Assembly: GCF_947496385.1 (NCBI RefSeq)
Contig: NZ_CANMCP010000001.1
Location: forward strand, 719,416-783,415
Source of the DNA: an uncultured Croceicoccus sp.
GTDB lineage: Bacteria > Pseudomonadota > Alphaproteobacteria > Sphingomonadales > Sphingomonadaceae
DNA: 64,000 bases
Direction of reading: 5' to 3'
The notes beneath the pieces are model-generated. The model ran no database searches and was not told the DNA's origin. It saw only the letters and a program-made list of their open reading frames with translations. This document shows positions 1 to 11,603 of this stretch, piece after piece (the first letter of the stretch is position 1; each line of letters begins with the position of its first letter). The translations under genes and the position numbers were made by a program.

Positions 1-918
1 ATTGCGCAGCCCCGCGGCGATGGCCTCTGCCGACACGGTGACGAAATCCTGATGCCGGAGCATCGCGATGGCGAGCCCGGCATTCTCCGCCTGAAACGCG
101 CCGGAAAGCGCGGGCGGGGGGAGGGTGAGCGCGCCGTGCCGGTCATGATATTCCAGCATGTCGCCGCCCGTGATCGACCAATCCGCCCCGCGCATGTGCA
201 GCGGCGCACCGGCGGTGCGCGCCGCACGCTCCACCTCGGCCTGCGCATCGGGTCCGTAGGATTGGGTGACGACCGGGCGCCCCGGCTTCACGATGCCTGA
301 CTTTTCGAACGCAATGCGCGCCATCGGTTCGGCAGGCGCGCCATCCTCCGGTGCGAGCAGGAATTGTTCGTGGTCGAGCCCGAGCGACGCGATCCCGCAA
401 CAGGCCGGATCCGCAATGACATTTGTCGCATCGAACCTGCCGCCAAGCCCGACCTCCACGATGGCGGCATCGGCCTCGTGCCGGGCGAAGGCGAGGAACG
501 CCGCCGTTGTCGTAATCTCGAAAAAGCTCGCCGCGATCGACCCGCGCGCGTCGAGCACCTCGCCCAGCAGATCGGCCAGCATGGCATCGCCGATCAGTTC
601 GCCCGCGATGCGAATCCGTTCGTTGTAACGGACGAGATGCGGGCTGGTGAACTGGTGGACCCGCTTTCCATCCGCCTCCAGCATGGCGCGCAGGAACGCG
701 CAGGTCGACCCCTTGCCATTGGTGCCCGCGACATGGAACACCGGCGCAAGGCGCAGATGCGGATCGCCCAGCGCGGCGAGCAATTGCCGCACGGGGCGCA
801 GGCTTAACCGCCCCTGCGGCAGCGACAGCGCGGCCAGCCGGTTCAGCTGTTCCTGAACCCGCGGATCGTCCGACGTCGCGAAATCGCGCGGGCGTGCGGG
901 CTCAGGCGGCCCTGGCAC
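1..918 (-). CDS. folC: Folylpolyglutamate/dihydrofolate synthase, partial (runs off window start)
   Basis: Manual minus-strand translation gives ...[49 protein letters not shown] (FolC P-loop); probable GTG start at 918; follows accD as in related genomes. Confidence 0.85.
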   Translation of the reverse strand, partial: MPGPPEPARPRDFATSDDPRVQEQLNRLAALSLPQGRLSLRPVRQLLAALGDPHLRLAPVFHVAGTNGKGSTCAFLRAMLEADGKRVHQFTSPHLVRYNERIRIAGELIGDAMLADLLGEVLDARGSIAASFFEITTTAAFLAFARHEADAAIVEVGLGGRFDATNVIADPACCGIASLGLDHEQFLLAPEDGAPAEPMARIAFEKSGIVKPGRPVVTQSYGPDAQAEVERAARTAGAPLHMRGADWSITGGDMLEYHDRHGALTLPPPALSGAFQAENAGLAIAMLRHQDFVTVSAEAIAAGLRN

Positions 919-1753
919 CGGCCATCAGATAGTCGATGATCGTCACCAGCCGTTCGCGCAGGTCGTGCCGGTCGACCACCATGTCGATCATCCCGTGCTC
1001 GAGCAGATATTCCGCGCGCTGAAACCCGTCGGGCAGTTTTTCGCGGATCGTGTCCTGAATGACGCGCTGTCCGGCAAAGCCGATGAGCGCACCGGGTTCC
1101 GCCATCTGAATATCGCCGAGCATGGCATAGCTTGCCGTGACGCCGCCCGTCGTCGGGTCGGTCAGCACGACGATATAGGGCAGGCCCGCTTCTTTCAGCC
1201 GGCGGATCGCGACCGTGGTGCGCGGCATCTGCATGAGCGACAGAATGCCTTCCTGCATGCGCGCGCCGCCCGCCGCGGTAAAGATGACGAACGGGCATTT
1301 TTCCTTCACCGCCCGGTCCACCCCGGCAAGGAACGCGGCGCCCACCGCCATGCCCATGGAGCCGCCCATGAAGCCGAAATCCTGCACCGCGACGACCGCG
1401 CGGCGCCCGTCGATCGTGCCCAGCGCATTGGTCAGCGCATCGGGATGCGGTGCATTGTGGCGCGCGGCCTTCAGCCTGTCGGCATATTTCTTGGTGTCAC
1501 GGAACTTGAGCGGATCCTCGCTCACCGCGGGCGAGGGCAGCACTTCGTAGCCAGCGTCCATGATCTGCGTCAGGCGGGTATCGGCGCCGATCCGCCCGTG
1601 ATGCTCGCACCGTGGACAGACCCAGAGGTATTCCTCGTAATCCTTGACGAAGAGCATCTCTTCGCAGGACGGGCACTTGACCCACAGATTGTCGGGCGTT
1701 TCCCGCTTCGTGGTGAAGGGCAGGCGATTGCGTACCTGCGTGAGCCAGCTCAT
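902..1753 (-). CDS. accD: Acetyl-CoA carboxylase carboxyltransferase subunit beta
   Basis: 283 aa; Cys4 zinc ribbon (CPSCEEML...CPRCEHH) and carboxyltransferase core. Confidence 0.96.
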   Translation of the reverse strand: MSWLTQVRNRLPFTTKRETPDNLWVKCPSCEEMLFVKDYEEYLWVCPRCEHHGRIGADTRLTQIMDAGYEVLPSPAVSEDPLKFRDTKKYADRLKAARHNAPHPDALTNALGTIDGRRAVVAVQDFGFMGGSMGMAVGAAFLAGVDRAVKEKCPFVIFTAAGGARMQEGILSLMQMPRTTVAIRRLKEAGLPYIVVLTDPTTGGVTASYAMLGDIQMAEPGALIGFAGQRVIQDTIREKLPDGFQRAEYLLEHGMIDMVVDRHDLRERLVTIIDYLMAGARAA

Positions 1754-2541
1754 GCGATTTCCTTTCTTGCGCCGTGCACCGCATCGGCCAGCGCCTTCGT
1801 CAGCTCGCGAATCGGGTCCGCCGCCGCGTTCCCGTGTTCGGCGATCAGCTCGACCAGCGCGGAGCCAACCACGACCCCGTCGGCAACCGCGGCGATGGCG
1901 CCCGCCTGTTCCGGGGTGCGCACGCCGAAACCGACCGCCACCGGGAGTTCGGTTCGGGCCTTCAATGCGGCGACCGCCGTTTCGATGGAGGCCATCGCGG
2001 CCTGCTGCTTGCCGGTGATGCCGGCGACCGACACGTAGTACAGAAACCCGCCCGCACCGTCGAGCACGGCGGGCAGCCGCGCCGCGTCCGTGGTCGGCGT
2101 GGCGAGACGGATGATGTCGAGCCCTTCGCCGCGAAGATGCGTGCCGAGCTCGCTATCCTCCTCGGGCGGAATGTCGACGCAGATGACGCCGTCGACGCCC
2201 GCATCCTTCGCCGCGCGCGCGAACCAGTCCGCCCCGCGCCGCACCATCGGATTGGCATAGCCCATGAGCACGAGCGGCACGTCGGGATGGCGGTCGCGAA
2301 ACCCCCTCGCCAGGTCGAGGATGTCCCGCGTCGTCGTGCCCTTGGCCAGCGCGCGCAGGTTCGCATTCTCGATCGCGGGGCCGTCGGCCATCGGATCGGT
2401 GAACGGCATGCCCAGTTCGATCACATCGGCGCCGCCCGCGACCAGCGCGTCGAGATTGGCGGCGGTATCGCCATCGCCCGCCGTCACGAAACAGATGAGC
2501 GCGGGGTGCCCCTTGCCGAATGCCTTTTGAAAGCGGTTCAC
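1750..2541 (-). CDS. trpA: Tryptophan synthase alpha chain
   Basis: FVTAGDGD..., [24 protein letters not shown] motifs; likely GTG start at 2541. Confidence 0.96.
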   Translation of the reverse strand: MNRFQKAFGKGHPALICFVTAGDGDTAANLDALVAGGADVIELGMPFTDPMADGPAIENANLRALAKGTTTRDILDLARGFRDRHPDVPLVLMGYANPMVRRGADWFARAAKDAGVDGVICVDIPPEEDSELGTHLRGEGLDIIRLATPTTDAARLPAVLDGAGGFLYYVSVAGITGKQQAAMASIETAVAALKARTELPVAVGFGVRTPEQAGAIAAVADGVVVGSALVELIAEHGNAAADPIRELTKALADAVHGARKEIA

Positions 2542-3785
2542 AGCTCCACTCCCAATGCTTCGGCGACGGTGAAGATGTCCTTGTCCCCGCGTCCGCACAG
2601 ATTGGCGAGGATGATCGCGTCCTGCGGCATTTCGCGCGCGCGTTTCACGACCGCGGCAATGGCATGGCTGGGTTCGAGCGCGGGGATGATCCCCTCCGTC
2701 CGGCAGAGCAGCTGAAACGCGTCGAGCGCTTCCTTGTCCGTGATGTGCGAATAATCGACCCGGCCCGATTCCTTGAGCCAGCTGTGTTCGGGGCCGATGC
2801 CGGGATAGTCGAGGCCTGCACTGATCGAGTGGCCCTCGATGATCTGCCCGTCCTCGTCCTGCAGCAGGTAGGTCTTGTTGCCGTGGAGAATGCCCGGCGA
2901 TCCGCCCGCGAGCGAGGCGGCGTGTTCCTTGTCGAGGCCGTGGCCCGCCGCCTCGATCCCGAGCATGCCGACATCCGCATCGTCGAGGAAGGGATGGAAC
3001 AGCCCGATGGCGTTCGACCCGCCGCCGATCGCCGCGACGAGCAGGTCGGGCAGGCGTCCGGTGCGCTGCATCATCTGCTCGCGCGCTTCGTGGCCGATGA
3101 CGCTTTGAAAATCGCGGACCATTTCGGGGTAGGGGTGCGGCCCGGCGGCCGTGCCGATGATGTAGAACGTGTCATGCACATTCGCGACCCAGTCGCGCAT
3201 GGCATCGTTCATCGCGTCCTTGAGCGTCGCCGAACCGGAACTGACCGGCACCACCTTCGCGCCGAGCAGCCGCATGCGGAATACGTTGGGCTGCTGCCGC
3301 TTTACGTCCTTTGCCCCCATGTAGATGACGCAGGGCAGGCCGAAACGCGCCGCCACCGTCGCCGTCGCCACGCCATGCTGTCCGGCGCCGGTTTCCGCGA
3401 TGATCCGCGTCTTGCCCATGCGCACGGCGAGCAGGATCTGCCCGATGCAATTGTTGATCTTGTGCGCGCCGGTGTGATTGAGTTCGTCACGCTTGAACCA
3501 GATCTGAGCGCCCTTGCCGTCGGGCGCATCCTTGCGCAATTCCTCGGTCAGTCGTTCCGCGAAATAGAGCGGGCTGGGCCGTCCGACGTAATGGGTGAGG
3601 AGATCCTGGAACTCCGCGTCGAAGGCGGGGTCTTCCTTCGCCGCGCGATATTCCCGGTCGAGATCGAGGATCAGCGGCATCAGCGTTTCGGACACGTAGC
3701 GCCCGCCGAACTGGCCGAAATGGCCCCGGTCGTCAGGCTGGTTGCGAAAGCTGTTGGGCATGCCGGTTTGCGATGTGGTTTCCAT
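2538..3785 (-). CDS. trpB: Tryptophan synthase beta chain
   Basis: 415 aa; [23 protein letters not shown]-lysine motif, [10 protein letters not shown]. Confidence 0.97.
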   Translation of the reverse strand: METTSQTGMPNSFRNQPDDRGHFGQFGGRYVSETLMPLILDLDREYRAAKEDPAFDAEFQDLLTHYVGRPSPLYFAERLTEELRKDAPDGKGAQIWFKRDELNHTGAHKINNCIGQILLAVRMGKTRIIAETGAGQHGVATATVAARFGLPCVIYMGAKDVKRQQPNVFRMRLLGAKVVPVSSGSATLKDAMNDAMRDWVANVHDTFYIIGTAAGPHPYPEMVRDFQSVIGHEAREQMMQRTGRLPDLLVAAIGGGSNAIGLFHPFLDDADVGMLGIEAAGHGLDKEHAASLAGGSPGILHGNKTYLLQDEDGQIIEGHSISAGLDYPGIGPEHSWLKESGRVDYSHITDKEALDAFQLLCRTEGIIPALEPSHAIAAVVKRAREMPQDAIILANLCGRGDKDIFTVAEALGVEL

Positions 3786-3827
3786 GCGCCCGCGATTGGC
3801 AGAGCATCGCGGCGAAGTCCAGATGTG

Positions 3828-4466
3828 TCAGCGCGTGCGCACCGCGCGGGCAAAGGCGGCGATGGCGGCGGCATCCTTCACACCGGGCGCACTTTCCACA
3901 CCGGACGACACGTCGACGAGTGCGGGCCGCGCCTCGGCCATCGCCTCGCCGACATTCGCGGGGGACAATCCGCCCGCAAGACCCCATGGCACGCCGCCAT
4001 CGTAACCATGCACCAGCGCCCAGTCGAAGCGCAGGCCCATGCCGCCCGGAAGCTGTCCCACCGGCGTCTTCGCATCGAACAGGAGCATGTCGACCGCGCC
4101 GGTATAATCGCGCGCCCGCGCAATGTCGTCCGGCCCTGCGATGGGGAGCGCCTTCCACACCGCGATGCCAAAACGGGAACGCAGCGCAGCGGCGCGTTCC
4201 GGCGTTTCATCCCCGTGGAGCTGAATGGCGCTCAACCCGCCTGCGCTCACGCCTTCGGCAATCGCGTCGTCGCCCGCATCCACGAACAGCCCGGTGCGCC
4301 GGATCGAATCGCCCGAAATCGCGGCCAGTTTCCGCGCGCCGGCCGCATCGACATGGCGCGGCGACCGGGCAAAGAAGACCAGCCCCGCATAATCGATGCG
4401 CGCGGCGATCGCCGCCTCCATGGCCGCGGGCGTATTGATGCCGCATATCTTGATGCGCGGGGTCAC
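3828..4466 (-). CDS. trpF: Phosphoribosylanthranilate isomerase
   Basis: RIKICGINTPAAMEAA N-terminus, GGVPWGLAGGLSPANV; adjacent to trpB; GTG start at 4466. Confidence 0.93.
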   Translation of the reverse strand: MTPRIKICGINTPAAMEAAIAARIDYAGLVFFARSPRHVDAAGARKLAAISGDSIRRTGLFVDAGDDAIAEGVSAGGLSAIQLHGDETPERAAALRSRFGIAVWKALPIAGPDDIARARDYTGAVDMLLFDAKTPVGQLPGGMGLRFDWALVHGYDGGVPWGLAGGLSPANVGEAMAEARPALVDVSSGVESAPGVKDAAAIAAFARAVRTR

Positions 4467-4975
4467 AGCGTTTTTTCCAAGACGATGAAGAACAACGCAG
4501 GCGTCTGCGGCACGGGGAAGGGGCGGCGTTCGCCCGTGCGCTTGTACCCCTTGCGCAGGTACCAGGCGATCAGCGTGTCGCGATTTTCGATGACGGTCAT
4601 CTCGATCCGCGCGGCGCCGATGGATGCGGCGCGTGCCTCCCCTGCATGGAGCAGCATGGTGCCGAGGCCCGCGCTCTGCAATTCGGGCGCGATGCACAGC
4701 ATGCCGAGATAGGAAAGCCCGCCGCCCCGGTCCGTAATCGCGACGCAGCCGATGGCGGCCCCCGTCGCCCGATCCGTGGCCAGCAGCATGTGCACCGCAG
4801 GATCGCGCAACATCGCGTGAAGCTCGGCCTCGGCAATGCGCTCACCCTGAACGATGTCGGCCTCGTGCGTCCAGCCCAGCCGCGCATGATCGCCGCGATA
4901 TGCCCCTTCGAGCAGGGGTTTGAGCATGGCGGCATCGTCCGGCCCGGCCCGGCGTATCTCAGGTTCTGAGGCCAT
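4463..4975 (-). CDS. GNAT family N-acetyltransferase
   Basis: 170 aa; SAGLGTMLLHAGEARA acetyl-CoA binding motif. Confidence 0.85.
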   Translation of the reverse strand: MASEPEIRRAGPDDAAMLKPLLEGAYRGDHARLGWTHEADIVQGERIAEAELHAMLRDPAVHMLLATDRATGAAIGCVAITDRGGGLSYLGMLCIAPELQSAGLGTMLLHAGEARAASIGAARIEMTVIENRDTLIAWYLRKGYKRTGERRPFPVPQTPALFFIVLEKTL

Positions 4976-4987
4976 GCGGTCGGTGGC

Positions 4988-5662
4988 TCAGAGCGTCGCT
5001 TCGATCGCGCGCGCCGCGGCGAGCGGGTCGGGCGCTTTCGAAATCGGCCGCCCGATGACCAGCACGCTCGCGCCATTGTCGCGGGCGCTGCGCGGGGTGA
5101 CGGTGCGTTTCTGATCGCCCGTTTCGCTGCCCGCGGGGCGCAGGCCGGGCACCACGAGATAGCCGCCCTTCCACTGTGCATGGACGGCGGCGACTTCCTC
5201 GCCCGAACATACAATCCCGTCGAGCCCGGCCTTCTCGGCGAGCTCGGCAAGGCGCATGACCTGATCGTGGGCGGTGCCGGCGACGCCGGTGCGCGACAGA
5301 TCCTTGTCATCGAGGCTGGTGAGCATGGTCACGGCGACGACGCGCGTATGTTCGCCGGCCGCGGCCTTGGCATCTTCCATCATGGCGCGGCCGCCGCTTG
5401 CATGGACGGTCACGATCGCCGGTTCGAGCACGTGGATCGCCTGCATCGCGCCCGCCACCGTATTGGGAATGTCGTGCAGTTTCAGGTCGAGAAAGATCGG
5501 CAGGCCGAGCTGCGCCAGCTCATGCACGCCGTGATGGCCATGCGCGCAAAAGAATTCGAGCCCCAGCTTCAACCCGCCGACATGCCCCATGACCTTTTTC
5601 GCCAGCGCCTTCGCGGCATCGAGCTGCGGCACGTCGAGCGCGAGATAAACGGGATTGGTCAT
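4988..5662 (-). CDS. pyrF: Orotidine 5'-phosphate decarboxylase
   Basis: 224 aa; FLDLKLHDIPNTV active-site motif. Confidence 0.95.
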   Translation of the reverse strand: MTNPVYLALDVPQLDAAKALAKKVMGHVGGLKLGLEFFCAHGHHGVHELAQLGLPIFLDLKLHDIPNTVAGAMQAIHVLEPAIVTVHASGGRAMMEDAKAAAGEHTRVVAVTMLTSLDDKDLSRTGVAGTAHDQVMRLAELAEKAGLDGIVCSGEEVAAVHAQWKGGYLVVPGLRPAGSETGDQKRTVTPRSARDNGASVLVIGRPISKAPDPLAAARAIEATL

Positions 5663-5979
5663 GGCTCTGTCCTGCGCAGCGGGGCGTCATCTGCATCGTG
5701 GGGGCGGTGGGCGGGATCGGCCTGCTGGCTCGAAACAAGGCTGCGATGCGAGGTTTCGAGCGAGGCGATCCGCCGTTTGAGCCGCCATTTCGCCGATTTG
5801 TGATAGAGCCACATGGGAACCAGCCCGATGAGGAACGCGGCAAGGATCACCATCGGCAGCTTCGTTTCGAGCACCAGGTTTTCCCAGATTCGCACATCCA
5901 CGGGATACCAGTTGAACGCGGCGAACAGCGCCAGCGCCACCAGCAGCGCCACCCATATTATCGTGCGAAGAACCTGCAT
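5659..5979 (-). CDS. LapA-domain (DUF1049) membrane protein
   Basis: Two hydrophobic helices and short cytoplasmic tail; adjacent to pyrF. Confidence 0.75.
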   Translation of the reverse strand: MQVLRTIIWVALLVALALFAAFNWYPVDVRIWENLVLETKLPMVILAAFLIGLVPMWLYHKSAKWRLKRRIASLETSHRSLVSSQQADPAHRPHDADDAPLRRTEP

Positions 5980-6073
5980 GGCGGTCCTGGCCTCCTCTCG
6001 GGATCGGGTCGTCGGGCGTGCAGCCTACGCCGCAACGCCCGTTTGGCCAACCCTGCTGCAATCGCGGCCGGGT

Positions 6074-7384
6074 TCAGCCGAACACGCGGTCGAAGATGGT
6101 GTCCACCTGCCGGAAATGGTAATCGAGGTCGAATTTCTCCTCGATCTGCTGCGTCGTGAGGGCCGCGGTGACTTCCCCGTCCGCCTTCAGCAGTTCGAGC
6201 AGCGAAAGCTCGCCATCCGATTCCCACACCTTCATCGCATTGCGCTGCACCAGGCGATAGGCATCCTCGCGGCTGACGCCGGCCTGCGTGAGCGCGAGCA
6301 GAACCCGCTGCGAATGGACGAGCCCGCCCATCCGGTCGAGATTCTTCTGCATGCGTTCGGGATAGACGAGCAGCTTTTCCACCACCCCGGTCAACCGCGC
6401 GAGCGCGAAATCCAGCGTGATGGTCGCATCCGGCCCGATGAACCGTTCGACCGAGGAATGCGATATGTCGCGTTCGTGCCACAGCGCCACATTCTCCATC
6501 GCGGGCATCACGGCGGAGCGCACCACGCGCGCAAGCCCGGTGAGGTTCTCGGTCAGCACCGGGTTACGCTTGTGCGGCATGGCGCTCGACCCCTTCTGGC
6601 CGGGGGAGAAATATTCCTCCGCCTCGAGTACTTCGGTACGCTGGAGGTGCCGCACCTCGACCGAAAGCCGCTCGATCGAACTCGCAATCACGCCCAGCAC
6701 GGCAAAGAACATCGCGTGACGGTCGCGCGGGATCACCTGCGTCGAGACGGGCTCGATCGCGAGGCCCATCTTTTCCGCGACATGTGCCTCCACCGACGGG
6801 TCGATATTGGCAAAGGTACCGACCGCACCCGAAATCGCGCAGGTGGCGATTTCACGTCGCGCGAATTCGAGCCGTTCGCGGCACCGGCTGAACTCGGCAT
6901 AAGCCTCCGCCATTTTCAGGCCGAAGGTGACGGGTTCGGCATGGATGCCGTGGCTGCGCCCGATGGTGGGGGTGTATTTATGCTCCTCGGCGCGCTTCTT
7001 GATCGCGGCGAGGAGTGCGTCAATGTCGTCGAGCAGCATCGCCGCCGCCCGGTCGAGCTGCACCGCGAGCGTCGTGTCGAGCACGTCGGAGCTCGTCATG
7101 CCCTGATGCATGAAGCGGGCCTCGTCGCCGACCTGTTCCGCGACCCACGTGAGGAACGCGATGACGTCGTGCTTGGTCACCGCCTCGATCGCGTCGATCG
7201 CCTCCACGTCGATTTTCGGGTCGGTCGCCCACCAGTCCCACAATGCCTTTGCCGCGCTTTCGGGCACGACGCCCAATTCGCCGAGCTTCTGCGTGGCGTG
7301 GGCCTCGATCTCGAACCAGATGCGATATTTCGCCTCCGGCTCCCAGATCGCGGTCATGGCGGGGCGGGCATAGCGTGGGACCAT
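6074..7384 (-). CDS. purB: Adenylosuccinate lyase
   Basis: Signature GSSAMPHKRNP; AIWEPEAKYRIWFEIE N-terminus. Confidence 0.96.
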   Translation of the reverse strand: MVPRYARPAMTAIWEPEAKYRIWFEIEAHATQKLGELGVVPESAAKALWDWWATDPKIDVEAIDAIEAVTKHDVIAFLTWVAEQVGDEARFMHQGMTSSDVLDTTLAVQLDRAAAMLLDDIDALLAAIKKRAEEHKYTPTIGRSHGIHAEPVTFGLKMAEAYAEFSRCRERLEFARREIATCAISGAVGTFANIDPSVEAHVAEKMGLAIEPVSTQVIPRDRHAMFFAVLGVIASSIERLSVEVRHLQRTEVLEAEEYFSPGQKGSSAMPHKRNPVLTENLTGLARVVRSAVMPAMENVALWHERDISHSSVERFIGPDATITLDFALARLTGVVEKLLVYPERMQKNLDRMGGLVHSQRVLLALTQAGVSREDAYRLVQRNAMKVWESDGELSLLELLKADGEVTAALTTQQIEEKFDLDYHFRQVDTIFDRVFG

Positions 7385-7476
7385 CGGGCGTACTCCGGTT
7401 CGCAAGAATTGGGGGCTTTGGCCGCGCGGCTAGGGCGCAGGCGCGCATTTGGCAAGTGCGGCGGGCGCGATGCGGC

Positions 7477-8187
7477 TCAGATCAGGCCCTTCGCCTTCAT
7501 CGAGACGGTCCCCTCGCGCCCGATGATGACGTGATCGTGTACCGCGATGTTCAGAAGCCGGCCGGCCTCGGCAATGCGATTGGTGATCTGGATGTCGGCG
7601 CGGCTGGGCTGCGGATTGCCGCTGGGGTGATTATGCGCGAGGATGAGCGCGGCCGCGCCCAGTTCCATCGCCCGGCCGATCACCTCGCGCGGGTGGATCG
7701 CGGCCTCGTCGAGGGAGCCATCCCCCAGATGTTCGTCGCGGATGAGCCGGTTCTTCTTGTCGAGATAGAGCACGCGCACACGCTCCACCCGCAGATGCGC
7801 CATGTCGATGGTGAGATAGTCGAGCAAGGCCTGCCAGCTTCCCAGCACCGGCTTGTCCATGACCTCCGCCCGGGCGAGCCGGCGGGTGGCCACGGCGACG
7901 ATCTTCATCGCCGCGGCGCTGGTCTCGCCCATGCCGGGGTGGTTTTCGAGCGCGGTCCTGTCGGCGTTGAAGATCCCGGCAAGGCTTCCGAACCGGCTCA
8001 TCAGCGCGCGGGCCAGCGGTTTCACGTCGCGGCGCGGGATGGCCGTCATCAACAGATATTCGACGATCTCGTAATCGGCCAGCGCGTCGCTGCCCCCTTG
8101 AAGGAGGCGTTTGCGCAGGCGCGCGCGATGGCCGCTGGGGTCGGTTCCGGCTTTCGGCTCGACCGGCGTCGTGGGCCCTGCGTCCAT
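7477..8187 (-). CDS. radC: RadC/JAB-domain protein
   Basis: HNHPSGNPQPSRAD metal-binding motif; start chosen at MDAGPTTPVE, longer ORF to 8397. Confidence 0.9.
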   Translation of the reverse strand: MDAGPTTPVEPKAGTDPSGHRARLRKRLLQGGSDALADYEIVEYLLMTAIPRRDVKPLARALMSRFGSLAGIFNADRTALENHPGMGETSAAAMKIVAVATRRLARAEVMDKPVLGSWQALLDYLTIDMAHLRVERVRVLYLDKKNRLIRDEHLGDGSLDEAAIHPREVIGRAMELGAAALILAHNHPSGNPQPSRADIQITNRIAEAGRLLNIAVHDHVIIGREGTVSMKAKGLI

Positions 8188-8396
8188 CGGCAATTCGTCC
8201 TGCGGTTTTGTCACGATGCGCTTTTCCGCGAGCGGTAGCAGCACGCACAGCAGCGCGCGTGTCGGGGAGGGCCAAAGCGCCCCGCCGGGAAGGTGTGTGG
8301 ACAGATCATGCTTTCCATTGCCTTTCGCCGCGATGCTGCGCAAGTCTGCGCCGCCGCGGTTCCGCGCGGTCGCACGAGGAATGACGGCAGGACGCA

Positions 8397-11300
8397 ATGA
8401 CGCAAGGCGAGGACGATAGGGCGGTGGGCGATTCGCCCGTACGCCGCCGTCGCTGGCCCCGCATCGTCGCGGGGCTTTTCGCGGTCGTGGCTCTTTTCGC
8501 GGCTGGAATCTGGATCGCGCGGGAACGGCTCGCGCGCGGTGCGGTGGACGACATGCTCGCGGACATGGATGTGCCGGCCCGCTACGACATCGTCGAAATC
8601 GGCCCGGATCGCCAGGTGCTCGCCAATATCGTGGTTGGCGACCCAGACCGTCCCGACCTTGTGATCGAACGGGCGGTGGTTGCCACGCGCCTGCGTTTCG
8701 GGACGCCGGAAATCACCGGGATACGGCTCGTGCGGCCCCGGCTTTATGGCGTGCTGCGCGGCGACAGGGTCAGTTTCGGCACTCTCGATCCGGTGCTCTA
8801 TCCCGAAAGCACGGGGGAGCCGTTTCGCCTGCCCGATCTCGACATCGACATTCTGGATGGGCGGGCGCGCGTGCTGTCGCCTTATGGCAATCTCGGTGTG
8901 AAGCTTACCGGCGGGGGCAATCTTCGCGACGGGTTCGCCGCGACGATGGGTGCGGTGGTGCCGCGCCTTTCCGCCAAAGGCTGCACCGCGCAAGGGCTCA
9001 GCCTTTATGGCCGGCTCGCCATCGCGGACGAGGCGCCGCGCTTTGTCGGGCCGCTGCGCGCCGATGTGGCGCGCTGTCCCGAATCGGACCTTTCGCTGGC
9101 GCAGGCGAGCTGGACCGTGCGCGGGGAGACCGGCGCGGATTTGCGCCGCGCCATGGTGAGCGGCGCGCTTCGCACCGGGCGGGTTGCGGTGGGCGGCAAT
9201 GCGGTCGGCGCGCTGAACGGGCGGCTTGCGGTATCGGTGCGCGAAAGCGGCGCGATGGTGGCGGATTTCGACCTTTCCGGGCGCGACGCGGCGTTTGCGG
9301 GGGCCGCGGTTGCGCGCGTCGCGCTCGACGGCAATATCCGGAGCGCGGGCGGGTTCGATCGCTGGCAATTGTCCGGTGATGTGTCCGGCGGCGGGTTCGA
9401 CCTGTCCGGCGTCGTCGATCCGGCGCTGGAACAGGTGCAGAGATCCGGCGCCGATACCTTGCTCGCGCCGCTCGCAGGCCGGGTGCGCGCCGTGCTGCGC
9501 CGCTCCATGCCGCGAGCATCCTTTTCCGCCGCGCTACAGGCGCGCGCCGCCGAGGGGGAGACGCGCATTGCCATCGCGCGGGCGGGGCTTCGCGGCGGGG
9601 ACGGCGCGCCGCTGCTCTCGCTCAATCAGGTGCAGATCGGGTTGGGCGAGAGCCTGCGTCTCTATCGCGCGCGTTTCGCCACGGGCGGCACGGGCATGCC
9701 CCGGCTCGTCGGCGCGATCGACGGGGAGGGGGATGCGCCGCTGCTCCGCCTGCGCATGGCGGATTATGCGGCGGGCGACGCGCGCATCGCGATCCCCGAA
9801 ATGCAGGTGCGGCAATCGCGCGACGGGTTCGTCATGAACGGCGAGATACTGGCGAGCGGCCCGCTCCCCGGCGGCGCGGTGGAGGGGCTGCGCCTGCCGG
9901 TATCGGGGACGTATTTGTCGCGTCGCGGCTTGCGGATGTGGGATGATTGCATGGCGCCGCGCTTCGATTCGCTGCGCTATGCGAATTTCACGCTCAATCG
10001 GCAGAGTCTGCTGCTGTGCCCGGCGGGCGGGTCCGCCATGCTGGCCATCGGGCCGGGCGGCACGCGCGTGGCCGTCGGGGCGCCGCGGCTCGATCTTTCG
10101 GGACGGCTTGGTGAAACGCCGGTGCGCCTTGTGTCCGGGCCGGTCGGGCTTGCCTTGCGCGGGGGGCAGCCTGCGGTGGTTCGCGCCCGGACGATGAATG
10201 TGGCGCTCGGACCGCAGGCGACGGCGGTGCGCTTTGCCATCGACGATCTCACCGCGCGGATCGGGCGCGACATCGGCGGCGCGTTTTCCGGGACCGAGGT
10301 GACGCTTCCGTCCGTGCCGCTCGACATCGGGGAGGCGGGCGGCGAATGGTCGTATCGCGACGGGGCCTTGCGGATCGAGGACGGCGCCTTCGTCCTCACC
10401 GACCGGCAGGACGACGCGCGATTCGAGCCCATGATCGCAAGGGGCGCGACCCTCGTCCTTGCCGATAACATCATCAGCGCAGAGGCGCTTTTCCGCGAGC
10501 CAAGGACCGGAATTGCCATCGTCGATGCCGATATTCGCCACGACCTGACCGACGGGCAGGGCCGGGCCGATCTTTCGGTCGCGGGAATTGCTTTCGGCGA
10601 CGACCTGCAACCGACCGACATCACGCGGCTCGCTCTCGGCAATATTGCCAATGCGCGCGGGTCGGTGCGCGGGCGGGGGCGGATCGACTGGAACGGCGAG
10701 GGCGTCAAATCGACCGGGGTGGTCAGCACCGATTCGCTGGATTTCGCGGCTGCCTTCGGCCCGGTCACTGGGATGGCGGGGACGTTGCGCTTTACCGATC
10801 TTCTGAACCTCGAAACCGCGCCGGACCAGCGGTTGTCTATTGCGGAGCTGAACCCCGGCGTGCCGGTGTCCGATGGCGAGGTGTTCGTGACATTGCGCCC
10901 GGGATTGCGGCTCGACCTCAATGGGGGCAGCTGGCCGTTCCTGGGCGGAAGGCTCGTTCTGGAGCCGACCTCGCTGACGCTCGGCGCGACGGAGCGGCGC
11001 AGTTTCACGCTCGTCATCGCCGGGCTGGACGCGGGGCGGGTGATCGAACGGCTCGGCGTCGCGAATCTGAGTGCGAGCGGCACGTTCGACGGGCGCATTC
11101 CCATCGTGTTCGACGAGGCGGGCGGCCGGGTGGAGGGCGGTAGCCTGCAATCGCGTCCGCCGGGGGGCAACATCGCCTATGTCGGGGAATTGAGTTACAA
11201 GGATCTGTCGCCCATCGCCAATTTCGCCTTCGCGGCGCTGCGCTCGCTCGATTACAAGCGGATGAGCGTCGCGATCGACGGCGCGCTCGAAGGGGAGATC

Positions 11301-11603
11301 GTCACGCGGGTCCGCTTCGACGGCGTGTCGCAGGGGCCGGGCACGCAATCGAACTTCCTCACCCGGCGCATCGCGAAGCTTCCGTTCCGCTTCAACGTGA
11401 ACATACGCGCACCGTTCTATCAACTCATCGGCAGCCTCAAGTCACTCTACGATCCTTCGGCGGTTCGCGATCCGCGCGAATTGGGGCTGGTCGACGACGA
11501 CGGGGTGCGATTGATCCCCGACGACCGCGCCGTCCCCGCGCCATCGCCGGACGCCGAGCCGACCCCCATCATTCAGCCCGCAGAAAGCGAGACCGTGCCA
11601 TGA
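8397..11603 (+). CDS. ydbH: YdbH/AsmA-superfamily-like large envelope protein
   Basis: 1068 aa with N-terminal TM; followed by YnbE- and YdbL-like genes as in Enterobacteria. Confidence 0.75.
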   Translation: MTQGEDDRAVGDSPVRRRRWPRIVAGLFAVVALFAAGIWIARERLARGAVDDMLADMDVPARYDIVEIGPDRQVLANIVVGDPDRPDLVIERAVVATRLRFGTPEITGIRLVRPRLYGVLRGDRVSFGTLDPVLYPESTGEPFRLPDLDIDILDGRARVLSPYGNLGVKLTGGGNLRDGFAATMGAVVPRLSAKGCTAQGLSLYGRLAIADEAPRFVGPLRADVARCPESDLSLAQASWTVRGETGADLRRAMVSGALRTGRVAVGGNAVGALNGRLAVSVRESGAMVADFDLSGRDAAFAGAAVARVALDGNIRSAGGFDRWQLSGDVSGGGFDLSGVVDPALEQVQRSGADTLLAPLAGRVRAVLRRSMPRASFSAALQARAAEGETRIAIARAGLRGGDGAPLLSLNQVQIGLGESLRLYRARFATGGTGMPRLVGAIDGEGDAPLLRLRMADYAAGDARIAIPEMQVRQSRDGFVMNGEILASGPLPGGAVEGLRLPVSGTYLSRRGLRMWDDCMAPRFDSLRYANFTLNRQSLLLCPAGGSAMLAIGPGGTRVAVGAPRLDLSGRLGETPVRLVSGPVGLALRGGQPAVVRARTMNVALGPQATAVRFAIDDLTARIGRDIGGAFSGTEVTLPSVPLDIGEAGGEWSYRDGALRIEDGAFVLTDRQDDARFEPMIARGATLVLADNIISAEALFREPRTGIAIVDADIRHDLTDGQGRADLSVAGIAFGDDLQPTDITRLALGNIANARGSVRGRGRIDWNGEGVKSTGVVSTDSLDFAAAFGPVTGMAGTLRFTDLLNLETAPDQRLSIAELNPGVPVSDGEVFVTLRPGLRLDLNGGSWPFLGGRLVLEPTSLTLGATERRSFTLVIAGLDAGRVIERLGVANLSASGTFDGRIPIVFDEAGGRVEGGSLQSRPPGGNIAYVGELSYKDLSPIANFAFAALRSLDYKRMSVAIDGALEGEIVTRVRFDGVSQGPGTQSNFLTRRIAKLPFRFNVNIRAPFYQLIGSLKSLYDPSAVRDPRELGLVDDDGVRLIPDDRAVPAPSPDAEPTPIIQPAESETVP

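Noticed and set aside
2520-4712. 730-aa plus-strand ORF
   Set aside because: Antisense to trpB/trpF, whose motifs are clear; high-GC shadow ORF
9534-11423. 629-aa minus-strand ORF
   Set aside because: Antisense to the ydbH-like gene; low-complexity Arg/Ala/His composition
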